Positions 26,109 through 34,284 of a stretch of DNA of 64,000 bases are shown here, one piece after another. Below the pieces are notes generated by a model. That model did no database searches. It was not told the DNA's origin and saw nothing but the letters and a program-made list of their open reading frames with translations. Source of the stretch: Vibrio mimicus (GTDB lineage: Bacteria > Pseudomonadota > Gammaproteobacteria > Enterobacterales > Vibrionaceae); NCBI RefSeq assembly GCF_019048845.1, contig NZ_CP077425.1, forward strand, positions 868,001 through 932,000. Reading direction: 5' to 3'. Each line of letters begins with the position of its first letter. Within the stretch, counting starts at the first letter, position 1. A program made the translations under genes and the position numbers.

Positions 26109-27596
26109 TTAAATATCCTTAAATTTTTTATCTAAAACAATCACCCTCCCACTAAAATGATGTAAAAAACGACCTGCTCTACCTGCAATATTCTTAGCAT
26201 CAAATGTTTTAAGTGGTTTATTTCCCTTGCGGGAGTTTGTTACAATTAAGTTTTTAGCTGAAGTATTTACACCTTCGGTAATTGTTGTCGTAGAAACTAA
26301 TAAATCCAAGTCACCTTGATTGAAAAAATTTATTATTTCTTTTTGGATATATTTAGGAACTAAGCCATGATGAATACCAACTCGGTTTTCCAATGCTTCA
26401 ATAATCACCCATGAATCACTAAATGAAAATTCCGATTTTAAATGGTTAATAAATTTTACGAGTAAATCTGATTTGTCATTGTCATTATTGACATGTGCAA
26501 GAATAGATTTCTTAACGTAACCTTCAGCGGTCCCTGCACCTCTGGTATAAACAATGGCATTTTCATTAATGTTAAGTATCTCTTGATAAACCTTGCTAAT
26601 TTTTAAGCCAATGTTCTTACCCCATCCATAGAGATCGATAGATAACTGGCTGTCAATTTCATTATTTCGACCATGAAGAACATTAATGCTTTTATTGACT
26701 ATTTCATAATTGTTGTAGTCAATTATCTGGAAGGAATTGTTATTGAGAAAAGTATTAAAAGATTGATTAACTGTAACGCTAGTTTTGTCAGGGAATTTTA
26801 TATACGGTCCAACGAGTAAGATATCAGGTGTTTTTGACAAAATATTTTGCAACGCAACTCGGTAAGCAGTATCTCTCTCATTTTCCTTATTTGATGTATC
26901 AATTAGATATTCATTATCAATTTTGTATATTTCATCAACAAAAACAAAATCCATCTTTATATCTGGGTATTTATCAACAAAAGATAAGTATCGTTCAGGA
27001 GTATAGATAAAGATGTTTTTATTATCATCATCAAGATCATCAACATCACTTAAAGTGTGGATATTAAACTCATCATAAAAAAAACGATAACTGTCATTGG
27101 TAAATAGCCTTTCATAATTTTCTGATAGAAGAGCTATCGTAGGGAAAATTAATGCAACATTTTTGTACTCTAACTTTTTGATTATTTCGTAAATTAAAAA
27201 AGTTTTACCAAAGGATGTTGTTGCTGAAAGGAAATACCTATTATTACAATCTTTGTTAAATAGATTAATAACCTGCTTCTGATATTTATGTAATTTCACT
27301 TTCTCATCGACATATAATGTACTTTCATAAATACTCGACGATAATGTATTTAGATCAAAATCATTTATTCTGTCCTCATGACCAAACTTACCTACCATTA
27401 AGTCATAATAATGAGGGATTCCACACATATTTGATATGTACTTCAAAAATTTCAGGTCTGATTTTGTCAAATTCTGTTTTTTTATACAGTCAAAATAACC
27501 ACAAATAGCTTTTATAAAACTTGGTTCATCCATTGTACCTAATTGATACTCGTTTACCGATTTTATGATAAAAGAGGCTTCTTTGAATCTATCCAC
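26109..27596 (-). CDS. hamB: HamB N-terminal part: superfamily 2 helicase core, 495 residues
   Basis: The longest open piece of hamB. The nucleotide-binding motif I is S-A-T-T-S-F-G-K-T near residues 124-132, motif II (Walker B) is D-E-I-Y-K at 221-225, and motif VI is N-I-A-G-R-A-G-R near 469-476; so both RecA-like lobes are present before the TAA. In Hachiman, HamB is the DNA-sensing helicase that holds the HamA nuclease in check. The start is GTG at 27596, inside the 3' end of hamA (34-base overlap), with AGAGGAAG upstream. Base use is very AT-rich compared with flanking genes, a sign of transfer. The product lacks the C-terminal third, so function is doubtful. Confidence 0.8.
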   Translation of the reverse strand: MDRFKEASFIIKSVNEYQLGTMDEPSFIKAICGYFDCIKKQNLTKSDLKFLKYISNMCGIPHYYDLMVGKFGHEDRINDFDLNTLSSSIYESTLYVDEKVKLHKYQKQVINLFNKDCNNRYFLSATTSFGKTFLIYEIIKKLEYKNVALIFPTIALLSENYERLFTNDSYRFFYDEFNIHTLSDVDDLDDDNKNIFIYTPERYLSFVDKYPDIKMDFVFVDEIYKIDNEYLIDTSNKENERDTAYRVALQNILSKTPDILLVGPYIKFPDKTSVTVNQSFNTFLNNNSFQIIDYNNYEIVNKSINVLHGRNNEIDSQLSIDLYGWGKNIGLKISKVYQEILNINENAIVYTRGAGTAEGYVKKSILAHVNNDNDKSDLLVKFINHLKSEFSFSDSWVIIEALENRVGIHHGLVPKYIQKEIINFFNQGDLDLLVSTTTITEGVNTSAKNLIVTNSRKGNKPLKTFDAKNIAGRAGRFLHHFSGRVIVLDKKFKDI

Positions 27597-28462
27597 GCTA
27601 TCACTTCCTCTTTAATATTTTTAACATTCCCGACTGGCATAAGCATAAAAAACAGTTCGTAATCAATAGATAAACTATATGATTTTTTAGAAAACTTATC
27701 GTTTATATATTTAACTGTCTTTTTTATTTGACTTTCCAAATCAGAACAATCAGATGGGTAAATTAAAAAAACAGGGTATACTAGTTTCATTTTGTATTTT
27801 TTAACTTCATCAATAATATTTATTGTTGGGTTTTTGACCCAAGAATCTATTACTGACTCTAATTTACTGCCTTTTACCCCAAGGTTATTTCTATGGTTGA
27901 CGATTGCTAAAATATTATCTTCCAAATATCCATCTGAAAATGCTTTCTCTAGCCCCTCTATCGCTGACTTTGCTCCACTGTCTAGCGTAGTTCTAAATTT
28001 AACCTCACCAAACCATAGCTCTATTTTTTCTTCACCTTCAATTAAGTGATACGAGTCATAGCCTTTTGTTTCAGAATTCTCTAATGGGTTATAAAAATAA
28101 CCTCTTGAAATTAAAGGTGAAGAATTGTAAAACTGACATAACATCAAGTAAAGTAATACTTCACCATAGAATCCATACTTTATTTTTGTTTCTTGCGTCT
28201 GATATTCTTTATATTTTATCTTGGTTTTCAAAGCGACACTTAATAAAGAGTCTAATTCACAATCCTGTAAATCGAATTCATTAAAGGAGTATTCAATGAT
28301 TGAATTGTATATAATCTCTGAAAGCGCGTTGTCAGATGTACATTCAAACACTTCATCTTCTACAGTGCTTAACTGGATTGGATCTAAATCAAGCTCACTG
28401 TGTGGTAATCTGAACTTAAGAAAAATCGTTTTTTTTAGTAACTCTTGTAGGGATCTTCTCAA
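27563..28462 (-). CDS. hamA: HamA-like DUF1837 nuclease of a Hachiman-type antiphage pair
   Basis: A 299-residue protein of the DUF1837 / HamA type. The nuclease core shows G-F-Y-G-E-V-L-L-Y near residues 97-105, K-G-Y-D-S at 133-137 and W-F-G-E-V-K-F at 150-156: the Asp and the E-x-K pair are the PD-(D/E)xK metal site. HamA degrades DNA when released by the helicase HamB, killing or arresting an infected cell. The gene starts at TTG (28462) with AAAGAGG six bases upstream; no ATG lies in frame before an upstream stop. It overlaps hamB by 34 bases. It looks intact while its helicase partner is broken. AbpA-type nucleases are a related alternative, but those are longer. Confidence 0.78.
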   Translation of the reverse strand: MRRSLQELLKKTIFLKFRLPHSELDLDPIQLSTVEDEVFECTSDNALSEIIYNSIIEYSFNEFDLQDCELDSLLSVALKTKIKYKEYQTQETKIKYGFYGEVLLYLMLCQFYNSSPLISRGYFYNPLENSETKGYDSYHLIEGEEKIELWFGEVKFRTTLDSGAKSAIEGLEKAFSDGYLEDNILAIVNHRNNLGVKGSKLESVIDSWVKNPTINIIDEVKKYKMKLVYPVFLIYPSDCSDLESQIKKTVKYINDKFSKKSYSLSIDYELFFMLMPVGNVKNIKEEVIAWIDSKKPLLS

Positions 28463-28772
28463 ATTAGCCTCTTTAGAAGTTCAAGTTATGGCATCGCCTT
28501 ATGGTAATTTAATTGCATACAATGGCATAGTCTAAGATCAAAAAATACGCATCTTTCAGATATTCAGCAGTTTATCTCCATCAAACGCGGTCCATTATGC
28601 TTGCTTTTTGCTTTCCGTTACTAAAAGTATTGCAAAAGTCATTTGTCGATCGCTGCTCTTTCATTAAGTACAACTCACTTTGGGGCAAAAGTTTGTTGTC
28701 ATACCAAGTTGTACGATGATGAGTAGTATCGATATAGCTCTAGATGAGATCAAAAAACCGCCTAGTCGGCGG
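28463..28772. other. Upstream region of hamA
   Basis: About 0.3 kb, AT-rich, presumably with the hamA promoter near 28480-28520 on the minus strand. No gene and no recognised operator. It ends at the integrase-remnant terminator. Confidence 0.45.
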
Positions 28773-28774
28773 TT
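28751..28774 (-). terminator. Terminator of the integrase remnant
   Basis: AACCGCC at 28756-28762 pairs with GGCGGTT at 28768-28774; on the minus strand it is followed by six T. It overlaps the remnant's stop codon. Confidence 0.88.
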
Positions 28775-29085
28775 ATTGATTCCTCACTTTTTCTAGCTCT
28801 TGCCATATCCGTTCGGATTCTTTCTTGTTCGACTCAACCCTTGCGACCATGGTGATATCAGTGTGGCCCATTTATTGTGCCAAGTAACTCACGTTGACGT
28901 TAGCATAGGTGATCATCCAACTGGCGTAGGTATGTCGAAGTTGATACTGATTATGGTAACGGACGTCTCCTTTTTTACACAGTGGCGACCCCATTCGGCT
29001 GGGCGCATGTTTGCCGTAATGTTTTAACCGTTGGAAGAATGAAAACTCATACGCTCTATATCCAATGGAGTGGTGGTATTGGTCA
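28773..29085 (-). pseudogene. C-terminal remnant of a tyrosine recombinase (integrase)
   Basis: Reading leftward gives G-Y-R-A-Y-E-F-S-F-F-Q-R-L-K-H-Y-G-K, then Y-Q-L-R-H-T-Y-A-S-W, which is the R-H-x-x-x-A-S/T box of phage-type integrases, then S-Y-L-A-Q-stop-M-G-H-T-D-I-T-M-V-A-R-V. The TAA at 28872-28874 replaces the usual Gln of L-A-Q-Q-M-G-H. The catalytic Tyr expected just after A-R-V is missing and the text jumps to E-S-N-K-K-E-S-E-R, so a short deletion is likely. The N-terminal two thirds are absent. This gene can no longer be active; it probably once moved the hamAB island. Confidence 0.75.
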
Positions 29086-29160
29086 TTTTAGCGATCAGTC
29101 CCCCAATTCGTTTACGCATCTCACGTCTATCCACAATCATATCTAGAGCGCCATGCTCTA

Positions 29161-29953
29161 AGAGGTGTTGCCCTTTTGGAAGAGCGGTTGGATATACGGC
29201 TATTTGATAGAACGACACGCCGCATTGCAGCGACGGATGCGGGTGATCATCTTTTTTATTTGCGTACACAACCATTGTTGGAAAAGCTGAATGATGCTCT
29301 TGAGGAGGTGACTCTTCATGCAAACCAAGTAATAGGCCAGCTTAACGTGTTAATGCCTGACTCACCGGCCTTAGCTCAAGCCGTGGTTTCTTTTTGTCTC
29401 CGGCACCCCTCTATTTCATTATGTTGTGATACGAGCATCAGCCCGAAAGAGGATCTGCTTGATGGTTTTGACATCGTTTTAAGTTTTCATCGGGGTAAGC
29501 TCGAAGATAACCGTTGGGTTGCTCAAGAGATTAAACGGTGGCCAAGTGCTGTTGTGGCATCGCCCCAAATACTACAGCGCTTTCCAAGACCCTTTCAAAT
29601 GAGTGATTTAAAACATGTTCCATGTATTAATAGCTTTACCGCAATAAATGGAGCGCCATGGATATTTAAAAACGCTAAAGGTGAGCTGATTATTCAAAAA
29701 GTACAATCGGCTTTTAAAGTGAACAGTGGGCATCTTGCCAAAACAGGGGCAATATCTGGTTTAGGCTTTGCGATACTTCCTACCGAATTTTGCCAGTCAG
29801 AGATAGAGGCAGGGACTTTGGAAGTGGTTGAAATGGAATATCAACCCAGCTGATCTTGTTCTATATGCTTTTTATTCCTCTAGAAAGCACTTAGCTAAGA
29901 AAATTAAGATGTTTATTGAACATCTGAAGTATCACGCAAATCTCGTCAACTGA
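29161..29953 (+). pseudogene. LysR-family regulator, truncated at the start and frameshifted at the end
   Basis: The text opens inside the helix-turn-helix (R-G-V-A-L-L-E-E-R-L-D-I-R-L-F-D-R-T-T-R-R), lacking about the first 40 residues including the recognition helix, and then follows a normal LysR effector domain. The main reading stops at 29853, but dropping one base in the CCC at 29845-29847 carries it on as A-D-L-V-L-Y-A-F-Y-S-S-R-K-H-L and K-M-F-I-E-H-L-K to a stop at 29951-29953, which is exactly how LysR proteins end. Two lesions make it a pseudogene. Its broken 5' end marks the right edge of the island. Confidence 0.75.
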
Positions 29954-30074
29954 ACTGAATACTTGATTCGAAAGACATTGGGGCTTTGTTGCGAAACTCA
30001 GCCCCACAATAAACCCACCCCATTAGATGTATAAGAGGCAACATGGCAATTTGGCTCAGGGTTGGGTTTGGCTG

Positions 30075-31022
30075 CTAACTTTTATAATCACTGATTTTGG
30101 CAATTTGCTCTCGGCTGCGTTGCTTCTTGTATTGCTTCGCATCGGCAGGGATTGGGGTGACTTTGCCAGTTTCAACCCAAGTTCGTAAACGGTTTGCATC
30201 ACCGACAGGCGAAAGCTTTCCTTTGGTGTCTAACACAACAAAAGCGACTTGGCGTTTCCCCATTTGTGTTCGCATAACAAGGCAATGACCAGCCGCGTTG
30301 GTAAACCCTGTTTTGGTTAAGTCAATCTTCCAGTTATCGTTAAAAACCAAGCGATTGGTATTACGAAAATCGAGGGTGTATCTCGGTTTTGCAAAGGTTA
30401 CGGTTTTCTTCTCTGTCGAACTGAGTTGGCCGAGCAGAGGGTATTTTTTACTGGCCTTCAGTAACACCACCAAATCGCGGGCGCTGGAAACGTTTTTTGG
30501 TGAAAGCCCAGTCGGTTCAACAAAGCGAGTGTTTTTCATTCCCAAGGCTTTTGCCTTGGCATTCATTGCTTTGATAAAAGCTGTATAGCCACCGGGGTAG
30601 TGGTGAGCAAGGCTGGCTGCGGCTCTGTTTTCCGAAGACATCAACGTGAGTAGCAACATGTCTTTGCGGCTAATTTCGCTGCCAATTTTAACCCGTGAAT
30701 GTACCCCTTTCATCTCTTTGGCTTCTTTGATAGTGATAGGTAGTTTGGTATCCATGGGCAATTTGGCATCCAAAGTGACAATCGCGGTCATCAGCTTGGT
30801 GACGGAAGCAATGGGCTTAACCGCATCTGGGTTGCTCGAATAAATCACTTCGTTGGTTTTAAGATCGATGACCAAAGCGCTATTTGCAGCAAGCTCCTGT
30901 TTTTTAACAGTCTTTTTTGCAACAGCCTTTGTTGTTACTGAATCTGCGGAATAGGTTGGCATTGCAATGCTAGAGGCAATGCATATTAAGAAAACACTAC
31001 CAAGGAAAGAGAAGAGTTTCAT
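30075..31022 (-). CDS. pbpG: D-alanyl-D-alanine endopeptidase (penicillin-binding protein 7)
   Basis: A 315-residue periplasmic serine peptidase that cuts peptide cross-links in the cell wall. The signal peptide ends near residue 26 (T-Y-S-A). The three active-site boxes are S-V-T-K at about residue 77 (S-x-x-K), S-S-E-N near 140 (S-x-N) and K-T-G near 247. A basic region precedes the catalytic domain ([10 protein letters not shown]). Length and boxes fit the PbpG group. No gene lies close enough upstream to form an operon. Confidence 0.92.
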   Translation of the reverse strand: MKLFSFLGSVFLICIASSIAMPTYSADSVTTKAVAKKTVKKQELAANSALVIDLKTNEVIYSSNPDAVKPIASVTKLMTAIVTLDAKLPMDTKLPITIKEAKEMKGVHSRVKIGSEISRKDMLLLTLMSSENRAAASLAHHYPGGYTAFIKAMNAKAKALGMKNTRFVEPTGLSPKNVSSARDLVVLLKASKKYPLLGQLSSTEKKTVTFAKPRYTLDFRNTNRLVFNDNWKIDLTKTGFTNAAGHCLVMRTQMGKRQVAFVVLDTKGKLSPVGDANRLRTWVETGKVTPIPADAKQYKKQRSREQIAKISDYKS

Positions 31023-31398
31023 GTTGAGTTCACTGGGTGGTTGGTTAAGTCAGGTATGTCACAACGCTTTTGTTGAGTATAAGAGAGCAATGAAAAGAGC
31101 AGTAGAAAGCACCATGAAAATATATTTATGCTCAATCTTTACTCGGATACTTGAAAATCGACCATTCTGGTATACGGATTTCCGTGCTGAGCTTATGTGA
31201 AAATTGAAACTTAGAAAAGATGTAGATCGGATGCCTGTCGCACTTAATGATAAAGTTCAGTCACTCTGTCACGCATACATCCAGAGGTTTTCACTTCGCT
31301 CTGTGTTTTAAATCCCTAGCGTCTCGGAATGTATTCATGTGGTTTATGTTATCTCGTCCTCAAGCAACACATATGTGTGCTGCTTGAGGAGTATCGAA
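31023..31398. other. Intergenic region, about 0.4 kb
   Basis: Holds the pbpG promoter side and a long hairpin near its right end. I found no gene; a short plus-strand reading at 30967-31200 overlaps the pbpG start and lacks a ribosome site. Confidence 0.45.
31357..31390 (-). terminator. Long hairpin behind the secreted-protein gene
   Basis: TCCTCAAGCA at 31357-31366 pairs perfectly with TGCTTGAGGA at 31381-31390, and the loop holds the palindrome ACACATATGTGT. It lies nine bases behind the stop of the minus-strand gene. There is no T-run. Confidence 0.6.
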
Positions 31399-32586
31399 TT
31401 AGAAGTCGATAGGTTCAAACCCTCCAGGAAGACCATTATCTACTGGTATTGCAGTAGCGAAATTAAGGGGACCACTTTTAGTATCAACAATAACGGCAGT
31501 ATCTGGTGATGATGACTCATTATAAAAGTTTGGGGCATTTTTGGGGGTGGTATTGATTTTGTACACCGCAATACTATCAGGAAGCGAGAGCTCCCCATTT
31601 ATGCGAGGAACATCCATAGGTTTGATCGTTGCGTAAGTATTATCATCAATCATAAAAGTTCCACTTAGTACAAATAGGTCTGGATTAGATGGATGTTCTT
31701 GGTGATAGATGGCATTACGTAAAAAGTCATTCAAATCACGTTTTTTTAAGGTGTGCGTTACATCTTGATAATCTGCGTGAGCCATTGAAATAGTAAATAT
31801 TTTTTCTAACTCAGCACGTTTATTTCGATTGCCATCTGAGATTTGGTCTAAGCATTTTCTTACACCTCCATCGAGATCAAATGAGCTATTGAGCATGATG
31901 CTGTAACAAGCTTTGTGAGCGAGAGTCATATTATAGAAAGCTTTTGGCGCTTTTTGTTTTAACCAAGGTTTACCATTTTTAATTACCATACCGTAATGAC
32001 CAGAGTAAAAGTCTACCGGCAAAACTCTATCAACAATTAACTGATTTTCAGCGTTTGCCACTGAAATATTGCCTACTTCTTTAGGAACGCTTATACAAAC
32101 TTCAGAGCCATGGGGCACGTTGATTTTTTGTTGAGGAGTAACATCTTTATGTGAGATGGGTACTGCAGTATCGGTGACTAAAACCTGAATGTCATTTTGA
32201 TTCACATTATCTGTATTGGCGATACAAAATTTATTTTGAATGAAACTTGGTGGTGCTTCACAATAATTTTCGAGTCGGTCATCGCTTTCTGTAGATTGGC
32301 ACTGTGCCTCAATTGTTGCCCCAACAATACGTTTAGTGATTTCATCAACTACAGATAATGATGCAGCCAATGCCCCAGCCTTCAACGAAAGCAGTGATAC
32401 TTTGTAGGGCGCAAAATTACTCGCATAAGCACTCACATTAGCTATAAGTCCTCCGGTCTTACTAACGGCTCGCATAGTAGTTGTTGTTACAGTCTCCTCT
32501 ACGGGTTTTTGAGCATAAGATGCAGTTGAAAAAATACATCCAGCAATGATTAAAGATAATTTCGTTTTGTTGAGTGATGTCTTCAT
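31399..32586 (-). CDS. Exported protein of unknown function, 395 residues
   Basis: I do not recognise this protein. A signal peptide is clear (about residues 1-25, ending S-Y-A), followed by a Thr-rich stretch (V-T-T-T-T) and an Ala/Leu-rich segment near 55-75 that may be amphipathic or membrane-associated. Six or more Cys residues (near 96, 108, 118, 164, 235, 252) could form disulfides in the periplasm or outside the cell. No enzyme motif is visible. AGGAAAAAAA gives a good ribosome site. It is flanked by long spacers and forms a single-gene unit. Codon use is somewhat more AT-rich than in the genes to its right. Confidence 0.7.
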   Translation of the reverse strand: MKTSLNKTKLSLIIAGCIFSTASYAQKPVEETVTTTTMRAVSKTGGLIANVSAYASNFAPYKVSLLSLKAGALAASLSVVDEITKRIVGATIEAQCQSTESDDRLENYCEAPPSFIQNKFCIANTDNVNQNDIQVLVTDTAVPISHKDVTPQQKINVPHGSEVCISVPKEVGNISVANAENQLIVDRVLPVDFYSGHYGMVIKNGKPWLKQKAPKAFYNMTLAHKACYSIMLNSSFDLDGGVRKCLDQISDGNRNKRAELEKIFTISMAHADYQDVTHTLKKRDLNDFLRNAIYHQEHPSNPDLFVLSGTFMIDDNTYATIKPMDVPRINGELSLPDSIAVYKINTTPKNAPNFYNESSSPDTAVIVDTKSGPLNFATAIPVDNGLPGGFEPIDF

Positions 32587-32916
32587 TTTTTTTCCTATTA
32601 AATGTTTTAATGTTGTAAATGATGTTTTTTATTACTCTACAATTCATTGTTATTTTGTATTGGTTTGGAGCTTTATTTTTTAACCGTGATTACTTTTTTA
32701 AAGTTGGCTAATTAATACAAAAAAACAACACGAGAAAATTAACAATAAAAATATTAATAATTAAATGTGTTTATTATTAATTGGCCTGAGTTTCTAAAAT
32801 TCAACACAAACGGTTACTATTGGCTGTTTTGTAATTTGATGTCGGTTCGAAATTTATAAATTGCCTATCTATATGACAGAAAATAATGAAGTAGGTAGGT
32901 ACTGCTTCCTTAAATT

Positions 32917-32951
32917 CCTCCTATTGGAGGTGCAGTAACTCAAATAGGAGG
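32917..32951. promoter_or_regulatory. Two mutually exclusive hairpins
   Basis: CCTCCTATT at 32917-32925 can pair with AATAGGAGG at 32943-32951 (nine pairs), while CCTCC at 32917-32921 can instead pair with GGAGG at 32926-32930. Such a shared arm is what attenuators and small regulatory RNAs show, and the arms resemble ribosome-binding and anti-ribosome-binding sequences. No function is known to me. Confidence 0.35.
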
Positions 32952-32963
32952 TAGTGAATAGTT

Positions 32964-32985
32964 ATTTGCATTGCAATATGCAAAT
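32964..32985. repeat. Perfect inverted repeat
   Basis: ATTTGCAT at 32964-32971 pairs with ATGCAAAT at 32978-32985, spacer six bases. It may be an operator or part of the 3' end of the 78-residue gene's transcript. Confidence 0.4.
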
Positions 32986-33041
32986 GGCAGCTTATGCCGC
33001 CATTCATCATACCGTTATTAGTGCCAAGAGTAGGATGCGAC

Positions 33042-33278
33042 TCAATGGGCAATGCTCACGTTTGTGGTTTCAAATTGGGTGATATCCCACGCCGTCAATG
33101 AATCGGTCACTTTGCCCACTAAAGGGAGCAAACGCCAAGCCTCGCGCTCTTGAAACGGGTGGTTTGTGATCACCGCATAACCGGCAATGCAACAACGGCC
33201 GCCTTTAGAGCGAATAAAATCGGCAATCGTATTCACGGCTTCATCACTGTATGACTCGATCTTATAAAGATTATCCAT
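33042..33278 (-). CDS. 78-residue protein of unknown function
   Basis: A small protein starting M-D-N-L-Y-K-I-E-S-Y-S-D-E-A-V. It has a G-G-R-C-C-I-A-G-Y motif near residues 27-35 and no signal peptide. I chose the ATG at 33278 because a strong AGGAGG stands eight bases before it; the frame is open 20 codons further to 33338 but that leader has no ribosome site. The family is not one I recognise. It is transcribed divergently from ompW. Confidence 0.65.
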   Translation of the reverse strand: MDNLYKIESYSDEAVNTIADFIRSKGGRCCIAGYAVITNHPFQEREAWRLLPLVGKVTDSLTAWDITQFETTNVSIAH

Positions 33279-33518
33279 GTTGCTATCCTCCTTTTGGGGA
33301 ACATGGAATTTATTGCATATTTGATGCCATGATGGCACGCCAAAGTTGCATTAGATAAGTGTTAATTGTGTTTTTAAAAGGTGATTTAAGTTGCAAAAAT
33401 GCATTATTGATGTGTGCGGATGATGCAAATTGATTTCCATCAAGTTTGTGTGGTTTTTGTGTGCTACTGTGCGCGCAACAGAAAGATAACAATAGCCCTA
33501 CACAAAAAGGAAAATGTA

Positions 33519-34163
33519 ATGAAAAAAACACTTTGCGGTTTATCCGTGCTTGCAGCCCTTATGTCTACTCACGTTATGGCACATCAAGAAGGTGATGTTA
33601 TTGTTCGTGTCGGTGTTGCTTCGGTTGTGCCTAATGACAGCAGTGACAAAATCTTAGGCAGCCAAAGTGAACTTGCTGTCAACAGCAACACTCAACTGGG
33701 TTTAACTCTTGGTTATATGTTTACGGATAACATCAGTTTTGAAGTGTTAGCCGCAACGCCATTCTCACACAAAATTTCTACCGATCTTTCGAACCTAGGT
33801 GATATTGGTGAAACCAAACATCTGCCGCCGACTTTCATGGTTCAATATTATTTTGGAGAAGCAAATTCTACGATTCGCCCTTATGTTGGTGCGGGTTTAA
33901 ACTACACAACTTTCTTTGATGAAGGCTTCAACAGCTCAGGTGAAGGTGCAGGTCTGAGTGATCTGAAACTGGATGATTCATGGGGTTTGGCTGCGAATGC
34001 CGGTGTGGATTACATGCTTAATGACAGTTGGTTCCTTAACGCTTCTGTGTGGTATGCCAATATAGAAACGACAGCGACTTACAAAGCGGGGGCAGATGCC
34101 AAATCCACTGATGTAAAGATCAATCCGTGGGTATTTATGATCGCTGGTGGTTATAAATTCTAA
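33519..34163 (+). CDS. ompW: Outer-membrane protein OmpW
   Basis: A 214-residue outer-membrane barrel of the OmpW/AlkL family: signal peptide to about residue 21 (V-M-A), then H-Q-E-G-D-V-I-V-R-V-G, which begins the first strand, and a final W-V-F-M-I-A-G-G-Y-K-F with terminal Phe. Eight strands form a narrow channel for hydrophobic small molecules, by analogy with the solved E. coli protein. ATG at 33519 follows AAGGAAAATGTA; an upstream reading to 33414 would put a non-signal leader in front. In Vibrio ompW responds to salt, temperature and nutrients, but I cannot point to the operator. Confidence 0.95.
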   Translation: MKKTLCGLSVLAALMSTHVMAHQEGDVIVRVGVASVVPNDSSDKILGSQSELAVNSNTQLGLTLGYMFTDNISFEVLAATPFSHKISTDLSNLGDIGETKHLPPTFMVQYYFGEANSTIRPYVGAGLNYTTFFDEGFNSSGEGAGLSDLKLDDSWGLAANAGVDYMLNDSWFLNASVWYANIETTATYKAGADAKSTDVKINPWVFMIAGGYKF

Positions 34164-34179
34164 ACCCCGAACTTGATAT

Positions 34180-34207
34180 AAAGCCGCGCTTCAGCGGCTT
34201 TATTTTT
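34180..34207 (+). terminator. Terminator of ompW
   Basis: AAAGCCGC at 34180-34187 pairs with GCGGCTTT at 34194-34201, followed by ATTTTTC. Confidence 0.92.
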
Positions 34208-34262
34208 CCTCGCCTTATGCGATATTCATTCATAGCACGGTAAGTTCGTCAATCTTGCCATC

Positions 34263-34284
34263 GTATTGATAAATAAGTGTCTCA
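34263..34284. promoter_or_regulatory. Possible HapR/LuxR-type binding site upstream of hap
   Basis: TATTGATAAAT at 34264-34274 equals one half of the LuxR/HapR consensus TTATTGATAAATTTATCAATAA; the other half is weak. It lies about 280 bases before hap, a gene known to be switched on by HapR at high cell density in V. cholerae. Confidence 0.4.

Larger units (their letters stand above)
25249..27596 (-). pseudogene. hamB: hamB: Hachiman-like helicase, broken by a stop and a frameshift
   Basis: The whole gene as I reconstruct it. Segment 1 (27596-26109) encodes the helicase core. It ends in a TAA (26109-26111), but the same frame stays open without another stop through 43 codons into the reading at 25979-25521, and the joined text runs on naturally: ...F-K-D-I-stop-D-G-N-D-D-V-I-K-H-K-N-Y-D. 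Near 25530-25532 the frame then seems to slip by one base in an A-run: the second reading stops at 25521, while the next frame is open from there into the reading at 25494-25249 (Q-L-V-K-Y-L-G-V-F-N-L-M-Y-K-Y). Repaired, the protein would be near 785 residues. Sequencing error or a phase-variable state cannot be excluded. Confidence 0.75.
32587..33041. other. AT-rich intergenic region with several inverted repeats
   Basis: About 455 bases with no gene. Two structured elements lie at 32917-32951 and 32964-32985 (entered separately). Very AT-rich from 32600 to 32870, which must contain the promoter of the secreted-protein gene. Confidence 0.5.

Noticed and set aside
29024..29323. 99-codon minus-strand reading across the island edge
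   Set aside because: Runs from the LysR remnant antisense into the integrase remnant in a different frame; likely chance, though the part at 29040-29155 could hold an unrecognised fragment.
29980..30005. Possible insertion-sequence end (GGGGCTTTGTTGCG...)
   Set aside because: It resembles some IS inverted repeats, but there is no transposase or second end; GGGGCT/AGCCCC pairing makes a hairpin behind pbpG or LysR more likely.
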